DNA from: Vibrio fluvialis
Lineage (GTDB): Bacteria > Pseudomonadota > Gammaproteobacteria > Enterobacterales > Vibrionaceae
DNA: 64,000 bases
Direction: 5' to 3'
Assembly (NCBI RefSeq): GCF_900460245.1
Contig: NZ_UHIP01000001.1
Coordinates: 558,001 to 622,000, forward strand
Shown: piece after piece, positions 1 to 7,808 of the stretch
How positions within the stretch are numbered: position 1 is the first letter of the stretch
How the letters are laid out: every line of letters starts with the position of its first letter
The notes under the pieces: model-generated
Databases searched by the model: none
What the model was told of the DNA's origin: nothing
Seen by the model: only the letters and a program-made list of their open reading frames with translations
Made by a program: the position numbers and the translations under genes

Positions 1-858
1 GTTACCCAGTGGCGAGTTGATGTAAGCCAGGACCTGACCACGTTCAACGCGGTCGCCAAGTGAGACGACGGTGCGCAAGATACCATCGGCTTCGGCACGC
101 AGCCAACTGGTGGATTTTGCAATCACCGATGTTGGTAGCTTTTTCCGGCTGACACGCATCATGCCGATCGCCTGCATCACGCGTTTAATACCGACGATGC
201 CGGCGCTGATGGCAATCGGTTCAAAGCGTAACGCTTCACCCGCCTCGTAAGTCAGGACCGTAATCCCCGATTTTTCCGCCTCACTGCGCAGCGAGCCGTT
301 ACGCAGCGGCGAATCCAGGATCACGGGCGTCGCAAATGCCTGAGCAACACGCAGCGTTTCCGGGTTACTCAGGTCGGCGCGAATCTGTGGCAGGTTAGTG
401 CGATGAATCGCGCCAGTGTGCAGATCGATGATGTAATCACAGTTGAGGGCTACCTGAGAGAAGAAGGTGTGCGCCATACGCGAGGCGAGCGAACCTTTCT
501 CACTGCCGGGAAAGCAGCGGTTGAGATCGCGGCGGTCCGGCAGATAACGGGATTTATGAATAAAGCCGAACACGTTGACGATCGGGACCGTGATCAGGGT
601 ACCTTTAAGCTTTTTCGGATCGATGAGGTTGATGAGCTGGCGAACAATTTCGACGCCGTTGAGCTCGTCACCGTGGATAGCGGCGTTGACCATCAGCACT
701 GGGCCAGGGGCCGAGCCATGAATGATTTCAACGGGAATAGAAAGCGGTGAGTGGGTGTAGAGTTTGGCTGATTCCAGCTCTATGACTTTTTTGCTTCCTG
801 GGGGAATGGACTCCCCCAGAAACTGATACGGTTTATTCTTGCTATTAACCTTTGCCAC
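1..858 (-). CDS. Aspartoacylase/succinylglutamate desuccinylase-family zinc hydrolase, C-terminus cut by window edge
   Basis: Reading the minus strand from a GTG at 858 gives 286 residues open to the edge. Family members are M14-like zinc amidohydrolases acting on N-acylated amino acids. The zinc pattern is visible as H62-G-D-E65 and H147 in DLHTG; a glutamate near 205-208 (YEAGE) is the likely catalytic base. From about residue 245 a beta-rich stretch with GDRVERGQ resembles a barrel-sandwich (lipoyl-like) tail. No ATG is available near the 5' end; GTG is preceded by AAAGGA nine bases upstream and overlaps the end of rimK by 14 bases, so it is translationally coupled. It is third in a row with the protease homologue and RimK, which suggests a role in glutamate-tag or acyl-amino-acid processing. 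The substrate is not known from sequence. Confidence 0.88.
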   Translation of the reverse strand, partial: MAKVNSKNKPYQFLGESIPPGSKKVIELESAKLYTHSPLSIPVEIIHGSAPGPVLMVNAAIHGDELNGVEIVRQLINLIDPKKLKGTLITVPIVNVFGFIHKSRYLPDRRDLNRCFPGSEKGSLASRMAHTFFSQVALNCDYIIDLHTGAIHRTNLPQIRADLSNPETLRVAQAFATPVILDSPLRNGSLRSEAEKSGITVLTYEAGEALRFEPIAISAGIVGIKRVMQAIGMMRVSRKKLPTSVIAKSTSWLRAEADGILRTVVSLGDRVERGQVLAYINSPLGN

Positions 859-1750
859 GGGTTCGGGTCCTTTTACTGGCCGCATTCTTCTCAATAAATT
901 CGACAATCAATCCTGCGATGTCTTTACCGGTCGCTGCTTCGATGCCTTCCAGGCCCGGTGAGGAGTTTACTTCCATCACCAGTGGACCACGATCTGAGCG
1001 CAGCAGGTCAACACCCGCGACGTTCAGGCCCATTGCTTTGGCGGCTTCGATTGCGGTTTTGCGTTCTTGTGGAGTAATTTTTACCAGCGAGGCGGTACCG
1101 CCACGGTGAAGGTTGGAACGGAATTCCCCTTCAGCGCCCTGACGTTTCATCGCGGCAATCACTTTATCACCAATCACAAAACAACGGATGTCTGCGCCAC
1201 CTGCTTCTTTAATGTATTCCTGAACCATGATGTTGGCTTTCAGGCCCATAAAGGCTTCGATAACACTTTCCGCTGCTTTGCGGGTTTCCGCTAACACTAC
1301 ACCGATGCCTTGGGTGCCTTCAAGCAGTTTAATCACCACCGGAGCACCGCCCACCATGTCGAGTAAGTCTTTGACATCATCAGGTTTGCTGGCAAAACCG
1401 GTGATCGGCATACCGATGCCTTTGCGTGATAGCAATTGCATCGAACGCAGCTTGTCACGCGAACGGCTGATGGCGACCGATTCGTTGGCTGGGTACACGC
1501 CCATCATCTCGAACTGACGCAGAACCGCCGTACCGTAGAAGGTCACTGATGCACCGATACGAGGAATCACGGCATCAAAGCCCGCAAGCTCTTCACCTTT
1601 GAAGTGAATCTCGGGCTTATCTGAATTGATATTCATATAGCAGCGTAATGCATCGATCACTTTAACTTCGTGCCCGCGTTGCTTACATGCTTCAATCAAT
1701 CGCTTGGTTGAATACAACGAAGAATTACGCGACAGAATACCAATTTTCAT
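845..1750 (-). CDS. rimK: RimK, ATP-grasp ligase (ribosomal protein S6:glutamate ligase)
   Basis: 301 aa, the same length as E. coli RimK (about 300). RimK adds glutamate residues to the C-terminus of ribosomal protein S6 using ATP, and can also make poly-alpha-glutamate. The N-terminal 100 residues are the pre-ATP-grasp domain (starts [15 protein letters not shown]). The central ATP-binding lysines lie in [14 protein letters not shown], and the metal-binding end has [13 protein letters not shown] near 259-271. Its ATG shares one base with the stop codon of the upstream protease homologue (TAATG) and its own end overlaps the downstream hydrolase start, so the three form one coupled transcription unit. 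Confidence 0.95.
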   Translation of the reverse strand: MKIGILSRNSSLYSTKRLIEACKQRGHEVKVIDALRCYMNINSDKPEIHFKGEELAGFDAVIPRIGASVTFYGTAVLRQFEMMGVYPANESVAISRSRDKLRSMQLLSRKGIGMPITGFASKPDDVKDLLDMVGGAPVVIKLLEGTQGIGVVLAETRKAAESVIEAFMGLKANIMVQEYIKEAGGADIRCFVIGDKVIAAMKRQGAEGEFRSNLHRGGTASLVKITPQERKTAIEAAKAMGLNVAGVDLLRSDRGPLVMEVNSSPGLEGIEAATGKDIAGLIVEFIEKNAASKRTRTRGKG

Positions 1751-2190
1751 TATCTAGGCTCCTCGAAAGGGATTAAAAACGACTCAGTTGGGTCGACAAC
1801 AATTCTGTGGTGCATGGCAGTGCGGCCCAATAGCATGCGAAACGCCATGTTTTCCCTGTTGGTGAGCGTGATCTCTGCTGACCAGGTTTCGCCGCCGAGA
1901 GAGAGGTCTGATTTGATCACAAATCGCGTCTCTTCGTGGCCACCGGAATCGCGGACCGTACGCTCGTCCACCACTTCTGCTTCACACACAGTGACTTTAT
2001 CTACATTATGTTGCAAGGGATGGATCCAAAAACGAACCCAAAGAGCCTCTTCTTTGGTAAAGCTCTCTACCTTGAATGCGTGCAAGCAAGACGTTCGGGC
2101 TCCGGTATCGATTTTTGCATTAATTTTATCAATACCTAACCCTGGAAGGCTGAGTGTTTCTCGCCATCCGACAATCATTTTTTCTTTCAT
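1750..2190 (-). CDS. RimB-like ATP-dependent zinc protease family protein (retropepsin-like fold)
   Basis: 146 aa. The family is annotated as putative ATP-dependent zinc protease, but its sequence carries a retropepsin-type D28-T29-G30 motif in [13 protein letters not shown], followed by a beta-rich body. In Pseudomonas a homologue next to rimK (RimB) is implicated in control of RimK-dependent glutamylation; here it is the first gene of a rimK operon, which supports the same role. It ends on the base that starts rimK. No signal peptide or membrane segment is visible, so it is cytoplasmic. The Shine-Dalgarno before the ATG is weak; an in-frame ATG four codons later is an alternative start. Confidence 0.85.
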   Translation of the reverse strand: MKEKMIVGWRETLSLPGLGIDKINAKIDTGARTSCLHAFKVESFTKEEALWVRFWIHPLQHNVDKVTVCEAEVVDERTVRDSGGHEETRFVIKSDLSLGGETWSAEITLTNRENMAFRMLLGRTAMHHRIVVDPTESFLIPFEEPR

Positions 2191-2420
2191 CGCAATTTCA
2201 TTAGTTTGAGAATTTCAGATACTGCTCAGGAATTTACCCGAAAGAGTTGGGCTTAAGCAGCATCCCCGATACAACTTCATAATGGAGTTATCGCTTGAAT
2301 AGAGTTTGGTGAATAACTCTGGGAACTTCAAGGACGCGAACTCTAGCAGCGAACAATAAATTCAATCTAATGAATTAAATTTTTCGTGTCGACAAAAATT
2401 ATTGATAGTTTAGCAAAACA

Positions 2421-2447
2421 AAGCCGGGGTTTGGCCCCGGCTTTTTG
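2421..2447 (-). terminator. Terminator hairpin after pepD
   Basis: AAGCCGGGG pairs with CCCCGGCTT across a 5-base loop (2421-2429 with 2435-2443). On the plus strand it is followed by five T; on the minus strand, the direction of pepD, it is followed by TGTTTTG. It lies directly behind the pepD stop codon. Confidence 0.8.
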
Positions 2448-2448
2448 A

Positions 2449-3921
2449 TTACGCTTTAGCCGGAATATTTTCCAGCAAAGCAATCATTTGCTCCCAGAAC
2501 AGACCGACCGTGTCGATCTTCACTTTCTCATCCGGAGAGTGCGGGAATTTGATGGTTGGGCCGAACGAAACCATGTCCATTTCTGGGTATGGCTTCTTAA
2601 ACAGACCACATTCAAGGCCTGCGTGGATCACCATGATATTTGGTTTATGGCCGTAAATGCCTTCATACATATCGCGGAAGATGTGCATGATTTCTGAATC
2701 GGCATCCGGTTTCCAGCCCGGGTAAGCACCAGAAAACACAATATCCGCGCCTGCCAGTTCAGCAACAGACGTCAGCATGCTTTCCACTTGGCTGCGGCCA
2801 GAGTCGATCAGTGAACGAATCAGACACAACACTTTAATCTGCTGTTCGTCTGTGGTGATCACACCCACGTTCAGTGAGGTTTCTACCACACCTTCGATGT
2901 CATCACTCATGCGGATCACGCCGTTCGGGCAAGCATTCAGTGCCGCAATAACGCGTTGCTGGTCCGCCAGTGCAAAGACGCCCAGAGCCGCTTCTTTCGC
3001 TTCGTTGAACGTCACCAGATTGGTTTCCACTCGGCCAAGTTCGGCTTTCAGCAGCTCAGTGTAAGTGGTGAACAGTTCATCTAGTTTGGTTTGATTGTCG
3101 GCAGGAATCGCCACGGTGACGAATGCTTCACGCGGGATTGCGTTGCGCAGGCTGCCGCCGCGGAATTCAATCAGACGCAGATCCAGCTCTTGCGCATGGC
3201 CCGCAAGGAAACGCGCAATCAGCTTGTTGGCGTTGCCACGACCAGTGTGAATGTCACAACCTGAGTGGCCACCTTTGAGCCCTTTCAGGGTCAGTTGACG
3301 AGTCACGTAACCCGCTGGCAGTGCTTCGCGCTGAATATCAAAGGTTAATGCACCGTCCACGCCGCCAGCGCAGCCCATGTAGACTTCGCCTTCCTGTTCA
3401 GAGTCGGTGTTTAGCAGGATCTCACCTTCCAGCCAGCCGGCTTCCAAACCGAATGCGCCTGTCATGCCCGCTTCTTCATCAATGGTCAGCAGCACTTCGA
3501 GTGGACCGTGCTTGATCTCTGTGGATGCCAGTACCGCCAGACAGGTCGCCATGCCGATGCCGTTGTCTGCGCCCAAAGTGGTGCCTTTGGCGGTGACCCA
3601 TTCGCCATCAATGTATGGCTGAATCGGATCTTTAGCGAAGTCATGATCTGTGTCTTCATTCTTTTGTGGAACCATATCGATGTGCGCTTGCAGCACGACC
3701 GCTTTTTTATGTTCCATACCCGGGGTAGCTGGTTTTTTGATGAAAACGTTGCCGGTTGGATCGCGGCGAACATCCAGCCCTTGTTCTTTGGCCCAGCCAA
3801 TAATGTATTGCGCCAAAGCTTCTTCGTGTTTTGAAGGGTGTGGAATTGAGCAAATCTTATCGAAAAACTGCCACACAGGGGCAGGTGATAACTTGCTGAT
3901 TTCAGAATGGAATTCAGACAC
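2449..3921 (-). CDS. pepD: PepD, aminoacyl-histidine dipeptidase (M20 family)
   Basis: 490 aa cytosolic metallodipeptidase that hydrolyses Xaa-His dipeptides such as carnosine. The residues of the di-zinc site known from Vibrio PepD fall exactly where expected: H80 (QAHIDMVPQ), D119 (LGADNGIG), E149/E150 (IDEEAG), D173 (LNTDSE), and a C-terminal histidine near 461 (KFPHSPDE). The lid domain runs from about residue 185 to 400. It is transcribed alone and ends at a hairpin. The start ATG at 3921 is preceded by AAAAGGAGT, a good ribosome binding site. Upstream lies the vcdRP-like locus, in the opposite direction. Confidence 0.97.
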   Translation of the reverse strand: MSEFHSEISKLSPAPVWQFFDKICSIPHPSKHEEALAQYIIGWAKEQGLDVRRDPTGNVFIKKPATPGMEHKKAVVLQAHIDMVPQKNEDTDHDFAKDPIQPYIDGEWVTAKGTTLGADNGIGMATCLAVLASTEIKHGPLEVLLTIDEEAGMTGAFGLEAGWLEGEILLNTDSEQEGEVYMGCAGGVDGALTFDIQREALPAGYVTRQLTLKGLKGGHSGCDIHTGRGNANKLIARFLAGHAQELDLRLIEFRGGSLRNAIPREAFVTVAIPADNQTKLDELFTTYTELLKAELGRVETNLVTFNEAKEAALGVFALADQQRVIAALNACPNGVIRMSDDIEGVVETSLNVGVITTDEQQIKVLCLIRSLIDSGRSQVESMLTSVAELAGADIVFSGAYPGWKPDADSEIMHIFRDMYEGIYGHKPNIMVIHAGLECGLFKKPYPEMDMVSFGPTIKFPHSPDEKVKIDTVGLFWEQMIALLENIPAKA

Positions 3922-4228
3922 AGATAACTCCTTTTGTGTAATATTTCCCGATCATTGATAGGTGTTTGACGCTATTTTTAGAGAAATAGACTGTGATCGG
4001 GCTATGACATAGTGACGGTCAACAGCATACCATTATGCGCAAGTGGGGAGTAGCGCATTTACGGATCAATAGTTTTCCATTTATCACACTTTGAGGATCA
4101 TCGTGGTAACCTTGTTCACACTAAATGCAATCAATTGCGCCTTATTGGTAATTTTATTAAAAAACAAGCTGAGTTTTTTGTAATTTAATTACCAAATTAA
4201 CCTGACATGGATCAATTAATTGGATTTA

Positions 4229-4244
4229 TGTGATTTTTATCACC
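4229..4244. promoter_or_regulatory. CRP-like binding site
   Basis: TGTGATTTTTATCACC matches the CRP consensus TGTGA-N6-TCACA in nine of ten half-site bases. It is centred about 50 bases before the predicted start of the RNA at 4286, just upstream of the -35 element. This is compatible with either repression or activation of that promoter. Confidence 0.65.
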
Positions 4245-4251
4245 AAAAGTA

Positions 4252-4279
4252 TTGTAATAAAATTTCTTGGTGGTATATT
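4252..4279 (+). promoter_or_regulatory. Predicted sigma-70 promoter of the vcdRP-like RNA
   Basis: TTGTAA (4252-4257), 16-base spacer, TATATT (4274-4279). The predicted start is near 4286. The surrounding 150 bases are strongly AT-rich and carry no long ORF. Confidence 0.5.
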
Positions 4280-4389
4280 TGTAACCAACTTCGAAAGCGA
4301 AGAAAAAATGCTCAAAGGATGAGTCCGATTTATCGCCTCCAGGGAACCGAGAAATCAATCAAGAATGTATGGTTTTAATGGTGATAGTT

Positions 4390-4479
4390 ATGAATAAAGG
4401 TTTATCTTCTGTAATGTTCTGGAAAAACAAATCTGTGTTTACCGGCAGCTTTACATACCCGTCAAGCTTTGGCTACTAA
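4390..4479 (+). CDS. vcdP: Candidate VcdP, 29-aa small protein
   Basis: The ORF translates to 29 residues beginning MNKGLSSVMFWKNK and ending SFTYPSSFGY, followed by TAA. GGTGA sits six bases before the ATG as a modest ribosome binding site. It lies inside the predicted vcdRP-like transcript. There is no signal peptide and no long hydrophobic segment; the protein is weakly basic with an aromatic, serine-rich tail. V. cholerae VcdP has the same length and activates citrate synthase. The identity is inferred from length and setting. Confidence 0.6.
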   Translation: MNKGLSSVMFWKNKSVFTGSFTYPSSFGY

Positions 4480-4560
4480 GCGATAGCTTGCAACTTGAAC
4501 AGTTTTGTTCACCCCTATATTGGAATTTATTTTTAATCAAATTTGGTTAATATGATTCAC

Positions 4561-4589
4561 CGCCACCTGTATTCAGGTGGCGTTTTTTT
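4561..4589 (+). terminator. Rho-independent terminator of the vcdRP-like RNA
   Basis: Nine-base perfect stem CGCCACCTG / CAGGTGGCG (4561-4569 with 4574-4582), loop TATT, then seven T. Reading the other way there is no T-run, so it serves the plus-strand RNA and not the regulator gene that ends at 4618. Confidence 0.9.
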
Positions 4590-4617
4590 ATCTCCGCGAT
4601 CCGGAAAAAACCACCAA

Positions 4618-6402
4618 TCAGCGAACGATCCGCGCCTCGCCGATAAAGTATCCTTCTTCATCAAAACGTTTGATCTCGCCCTGTTCACTGACGATCGTGA
4701 TGTAACGAATGTCGGAAAACTGCCAGTTACGCCACTGATAGACAAACTTGTCATTCTCAACCCACCAGTAACCTTCATCCACGTCGTTAGGACGATCGGA
4801 AATGCCGATCAGCTTGCCGTCGGCCTGCAGAGTAATCCGGTAGGGAATGTTAAAGCAGTCTTTGGTCAGGAGTGTCTGATTGGTAAACAATGTGCGGATT
4901 TGTTGCCCGTTGAGCGGGACGGATTCGCAATCCTCTAGCCGTTCATTAGGCAGTACCTGCTTGGCGATACGCGCCAGTTGCTTGATGCCTTCACGAATGT
5001 TTTCGGTACGAATCGACTGGAAGCTGAGCCGAAAACTGTTGTTCTTGTGATCGCAGCAGTAGTACTTGGCGCCATTGTTGATCAGGATGCCTTGCTCTTC
5101 TGCCAGCCGTTCAAAACGCTCGGCATCAAAACCCTGTTTGTATTCGATCCAAAATGCGGTGCCTGCCAGCGAAGCGACGGCACCGGATTGCGGAAAGTAA
5201 TAGTTCATCGCTTTTTCCATTGTCAGCCACTTATCGCGGTAGCGCTTGAGCAGCTTTTGCGCCAACACATCGTAATAGCCAAGGCTGAGAAACAGTGCCA
5301 GCGTCTGGCAGTTGCTTTTCGGCGGCAGGCTGTGGGTGCGCACCTGAAGCGATTTGATTTGTGCGATGAGCGGTTCGGCGGCAACGATAAAACCGATACG
5401 CAGTCCCGGAGCGATGCTCGAGGTAAAACTGGAGATATAAATGATGCGCTCGCTGTGATATTCGCAGCGCAGTGGCGGGCAACTGTCTTCAATAAAGCTG
5501 ACGTCGTGTTCAAAGTCATCTTCGATGACCAGAAAATCGTGCTGCTCGGCCATGGCCATCAGCGCTTTGCGCCGCTCCGATGACATGCGCACCGTGGTGG
5601 GAAATTGGTTGCTCGGCGTGGTGTACACCACATGACACGCCGCCAGCCGCTCGTCCACGACCAATCCCTGACGGTCGACTTCGATTGGCAGCACGTTGGC
5701 ACGCCGTGCCTGAAACTGATGCAGCGCTTCCGGATAACCGGGGTTTTCCATCGCGACCGTACTCTGTTTGGAGACCAGCAATTTGGCCAGATAATAGAGG
5801 CTATTCTGGCAGCCAAGTGTGATAGCGATATTGTCTTTGGAGACAAAAATACCGCGCTTGGTCAGCACGCGGGTGCGAATTTGTTCAATCAGCTCTTCGT
5901 AGTCGTGATCATTGGAAGTCCAGCTGCGATGGTTGCTTTTATTGAGTGACTGAATGCTGCATTTACGCCATTCCGACACCGGAAACAGGTCTTCGTCGAC
6001 AATGCCGTTGACGAACAAATAAGGGTAGTCGCTGAGATCTTTGACGACGACATCCGAGCGGGTGTGTTCGGTATTCAGGTAGTTAAACCAGTCCAGAGCG
6101 CCGCTGCTGGCGGGGGAGGGCGAAGTCGAATTGGTCGCCGGAGCGCTCAGTTCCAGTTGCGGATTGACGTAGTAGCCTTTACGTTCAATCGGCACCAACA
6201 CTCCTTCCTCGGCGAGCTGTTCGTAGACCCGCAAAATAGTATTGCGCGAGACCTTGAGTTTTTCCGCCAGACGACGGGATGACATGATGCTGGTTTGCTT
6301 GGGCACAAATCCGGCAAAGATGGCTTTCGCGATGTCGCTTTTAATTTGATCCTGTAGCGTACGCGAATCCTGGGGGTCGATATGAATAAATTGATACAGC
6401 AT
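4618..6402 (-). CDS. MocR/GabR-like transcriptional regulator with degenerate aminotransferase domain and extra C-terminal domain
   Basis: 594 aa from ATG 6402 (AGGAAA just upstream; an open frame runs 26 codons further but without a better site). Residues about 15-80 are a GntR winged helix (SSRRLAEKLKVSRNTILR). Residues about 110-480 are a fold-type I aminotransferase domain as in GabR, with TTPSNQFPTT and IEDDF retained. The lysine that should bind PLP is missing: the segment reads SFTSSIAPGLRIGF, with Ser328 in place of Lys, and the usual Tyr of IEDDY is Phe297. After residue about 490 there is a further 100-residue domain (GYWWVENDKFVYQWRNWQF) that resembles DUF995 by eye and is absent from GabR. 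It is third in line behind gabD and gabT, with a 102-base gap, and probably controls them and the TRAP genes. Confidence 0.85.
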   Translation of the reverse strand: MLYQFIHIDPQDSRTLQDQIKSDIAKAIFAGFVPKQTSIMSSRRLAEKLKVSRNTILRVYEQLAEEGVLVPIERKGYYVNPQLELSAPATNSTSPSPASSGALDWFNYLNTEHTRSDVVVKDLSDYPYLFVNGIVDEDLFPVSEWRKCSIQSLNKSNHRSWTSNDHDYEELIEQIRTRVLTKRGIFVSKDNIAITLGCQNSLYYLAKLLVSKQSTVAMENPGYPEALHQFQARRANVLPIEVDRQGLVVDERLAACHVVYTTPSNQFPTTVRMSSERRKALMAMAEQHDFLVIEDDFEHDVSFIEDSCPPLRCEYHSERIIYISSFTSSIAPGLRIGFIVAAEPLIAQIKSLQVRTHSLPPKSNCQTLALFLSLGYYDVLAQKLLKRYRDKWLTMEKAMNYYFPQSGAVASLAGTAFWIEYKQGFDAERFERLAEEQGILINNGAKYYCCDHKNNSFRLSFQSIRTENIREGIKQLARIAKQVLPNERLEDCESVPLNGQQIRTLFTNQTLLTKDCFNIPYRITLQADGKLIGISDRPNDVDEGYWWVENDKFVYQWRNWQFSDIRYITIVSEQGEIKRFDEEGYFIGEARIVR

Positions 6403-6504
6403 AGCTTTCCTGCACATCAAACAGTCGAATCCGATGAGTACCAACGAAGGGGGAGCGAAAAGAGATGTGCATGACTGCACATCTCCTTGGGAAATCGTTG
6501 ACGC

Positions 6505-7776
6505 TCAGATTAACGACTGCAGTTCCGTTTTTATAATATCCAGGCCTTTCGTGATCAGCTCTGACTCAATGGTCAGCGGTGGAAGGAAACGAATTACGTT
6601 TGCCTTAACACCACATGAGAGCAAGATCACACCTTGGTGATGACACTTTAATACCAATTGTTTGGTCAGGTCTGCAAGTGGCTGGCCAGTGGTTGGATCA
6701 TTGAGTTCCATCGCAATCATGGCGCCGACCTGACGAATATCCCCGATTTGCGGGATCGCTTTCTGCATTTCGATCAAGCTTTCTTTAAATTGCAGACCGA
6801 CGTGTTGCGCTTTCTCACACAGATTTTCGTCTTTGATGATCTTAATCACTTCCAGCGCGGCGCGGCAGGCTAAGGGAGAACCGGCGTATGTGCCACCGAT
6901 GCCGCCCGGCGTCGCTGAGTCCATGATCTCCGCTTTGCCGACCACACCGGATAGCGGGAAGCCACCGGCAATCCCTTTCGCCATGGTGATCAAATCTGGC
7001 TTGGCGTCGAAGTATTCACACGCAAACAGTTTGCCTGTGCGGGCAAAACCAGTTTGAATTTCATCACAGATCATCACGATGCCGTGTTGGTCACACAGTT
7101 CGCGAATCGCGCTGACCCAGGCGTTCGGTGCTTGGTAGAAACCGCCTTCACCCTGAATCGGTTCAAAAATGATCGCGGCAACACGTGATGGCTCGATGTC
7201 GCAGGCAAACAGGTCCTGAATCGCATTGAGGCTCTGCTCTTGGCTGATGCCGTGGTACGCATTTGGGTAAGGCACGTGATAGATTTCGTTCGGGAACGGG
7301 CCAAAGCCGATTTTGTACGGTGCGGTTTTGCCCGTCAGGCCCATACACAGGTTTGTACGACCATGGAAACCGCCTTTAAAGGCAATCACGCCGCTACGGC
7401 CGGTGTAAGCGCGCGCAAATTTGATCGCATTTTCCACCGCTTCCGCGCCAGTCGTTACAAATGCGGCTTTCTTGTCGAAATTACCCGGAGCAATGTCGAC
7501 CACGTTCTCAGCCAGTTCGACAAAACTGGTGTAAGGGGTCACCATGGAACAAGTGTGACTGAATTGCTCCAGTTGCTCTTTTACCGCTGCGACGATGCGT
7601 GGGTGTGAGTGGCCGGTGTTGTTGACCGCGATACCTGCGGCAAAATCGATGTACTGCTTACCTTCAATGTCGGTGATCAGCGCGTTTTCTGCTTTCGCTG
7701 CGTAGATAGGTGCCAGGTTAGCCATGCCTTTCGCGACGACTTTTTCCTTGCGACTTTGCCATTCCGTATTTGTCAT
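6505..7776 (-). CDS. gabT: 4-aminobutyrate--2-oxoglutarate aminotransferase (GabT-like)
   Basis: 423 aa, the usual length (E. coli GabT 426). Class III, fold-type I aminotransferase that moves the amino group of 4-aminobutyrate to 2-oxoglutarate, giving succinate semialdehyde. The PLP lysine is K267 (ITMAKGIAGGFPLSG), the ring-nitrogen aspartate is D238 (MICDEIQTGFARTG), and the glycine-rich TTGAEAVENAIKFAR phosphate site is near 108-122. It starts 32 bases after gabD and has AAGGA eight bases before ATG. Close relatives act on 5-aminovalerate or other omega-amino acids, so the true substrate may differ from GABA. Confidence 0.9.
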   Translation of the reverse strand: MTNTEWQSRKEKVVAKGMANLAPIYAAKAENALITDIEGKQYIDFAAGIAVNNTGHSHPRIVAAVKEQLEQFSHTCSMVTPYTSFVELAENVVDIAPGNFDKKAAFVTTGAEAVENAIKFARAYTGRSGVIAFKGGFHGRTNLCMGLTGKTAPYKIGFGPFPNEIYHVPYPNAYHGISQEQSLNAIQDLFACDIEPSRVAAIIFEPIQGEGGFYQAPNAWVSAIRELCDQHGIVMICDEIQTGFARTGKLFACEYFDAKPDLITMAKGIAGGFPLSGVVGKAEIMDSATPGGIGGTYAGSPLACRAALEVIKIIKDENLCEKAQHVGLQFKESLIEMQKAIPQIGDIRQVGAMIAMELNDPTTGQPLADLTKQLVLKCHHQGVILLSCGVKANVIRFLPPLTIESELITKGLDIIKTELQSLI

Positions 7777-7808
7777 GTTTGCGTGTCCTTGTGGTTACGT
7801 TCGGCGGC

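Larger units (their letters stand above)
4286..4589 (+). ncRNA. vcdR: Candidate VcdRP dual-function RNA (base-pairing RNA encoding a 29-aa protein)
   Basis: A transcript of about 300 nt is bounded by a promoter at 4252-4279 and a strong Rho-independent terminator at 4561-4589. It starts with a stable CTTCG-AAAG-CGAAG hairpin, has a C-rich anti-Shine-Dalgarno-like segment (CGCCTCC near 4336) and a 29-codon ORF at 4390-4479, then a 3' part with CACCCC. V. cholerae VcdRP is a CRP-controlled RNA that represses sugar-uptake mRNAs by base pairing and encodes a 29-residue protein that binds citrate synthase. Size, ORF length and CRP-like site all agree; the name is inferred from these features, not from an alignment. 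An unrelated riboregulator remains possible. Confidence 0.6.

Noticed and set aside
403..750. 115-codon open frame on plus near the left edge
   Set aside because: It lies within the minus-strand aspartoacylase-family gene, which has a full zinc site; the plus frame shows no family.
4286..4390. c-di-GMP (GEMM) riboswitch in the leader of the 29-codon ORF
   Set aside because: GCCTCC and a GAAA-type loop recall GEMM, but the conserved CACGCACAGGGCAAACC and GGGACGCAAAGCC blocks are missing.
4978..5583. 201-codon open frame on plus within the MocR regulator
   Set aside because: Antisense to a well-supported regulator gene; no ribosome site and no domain.
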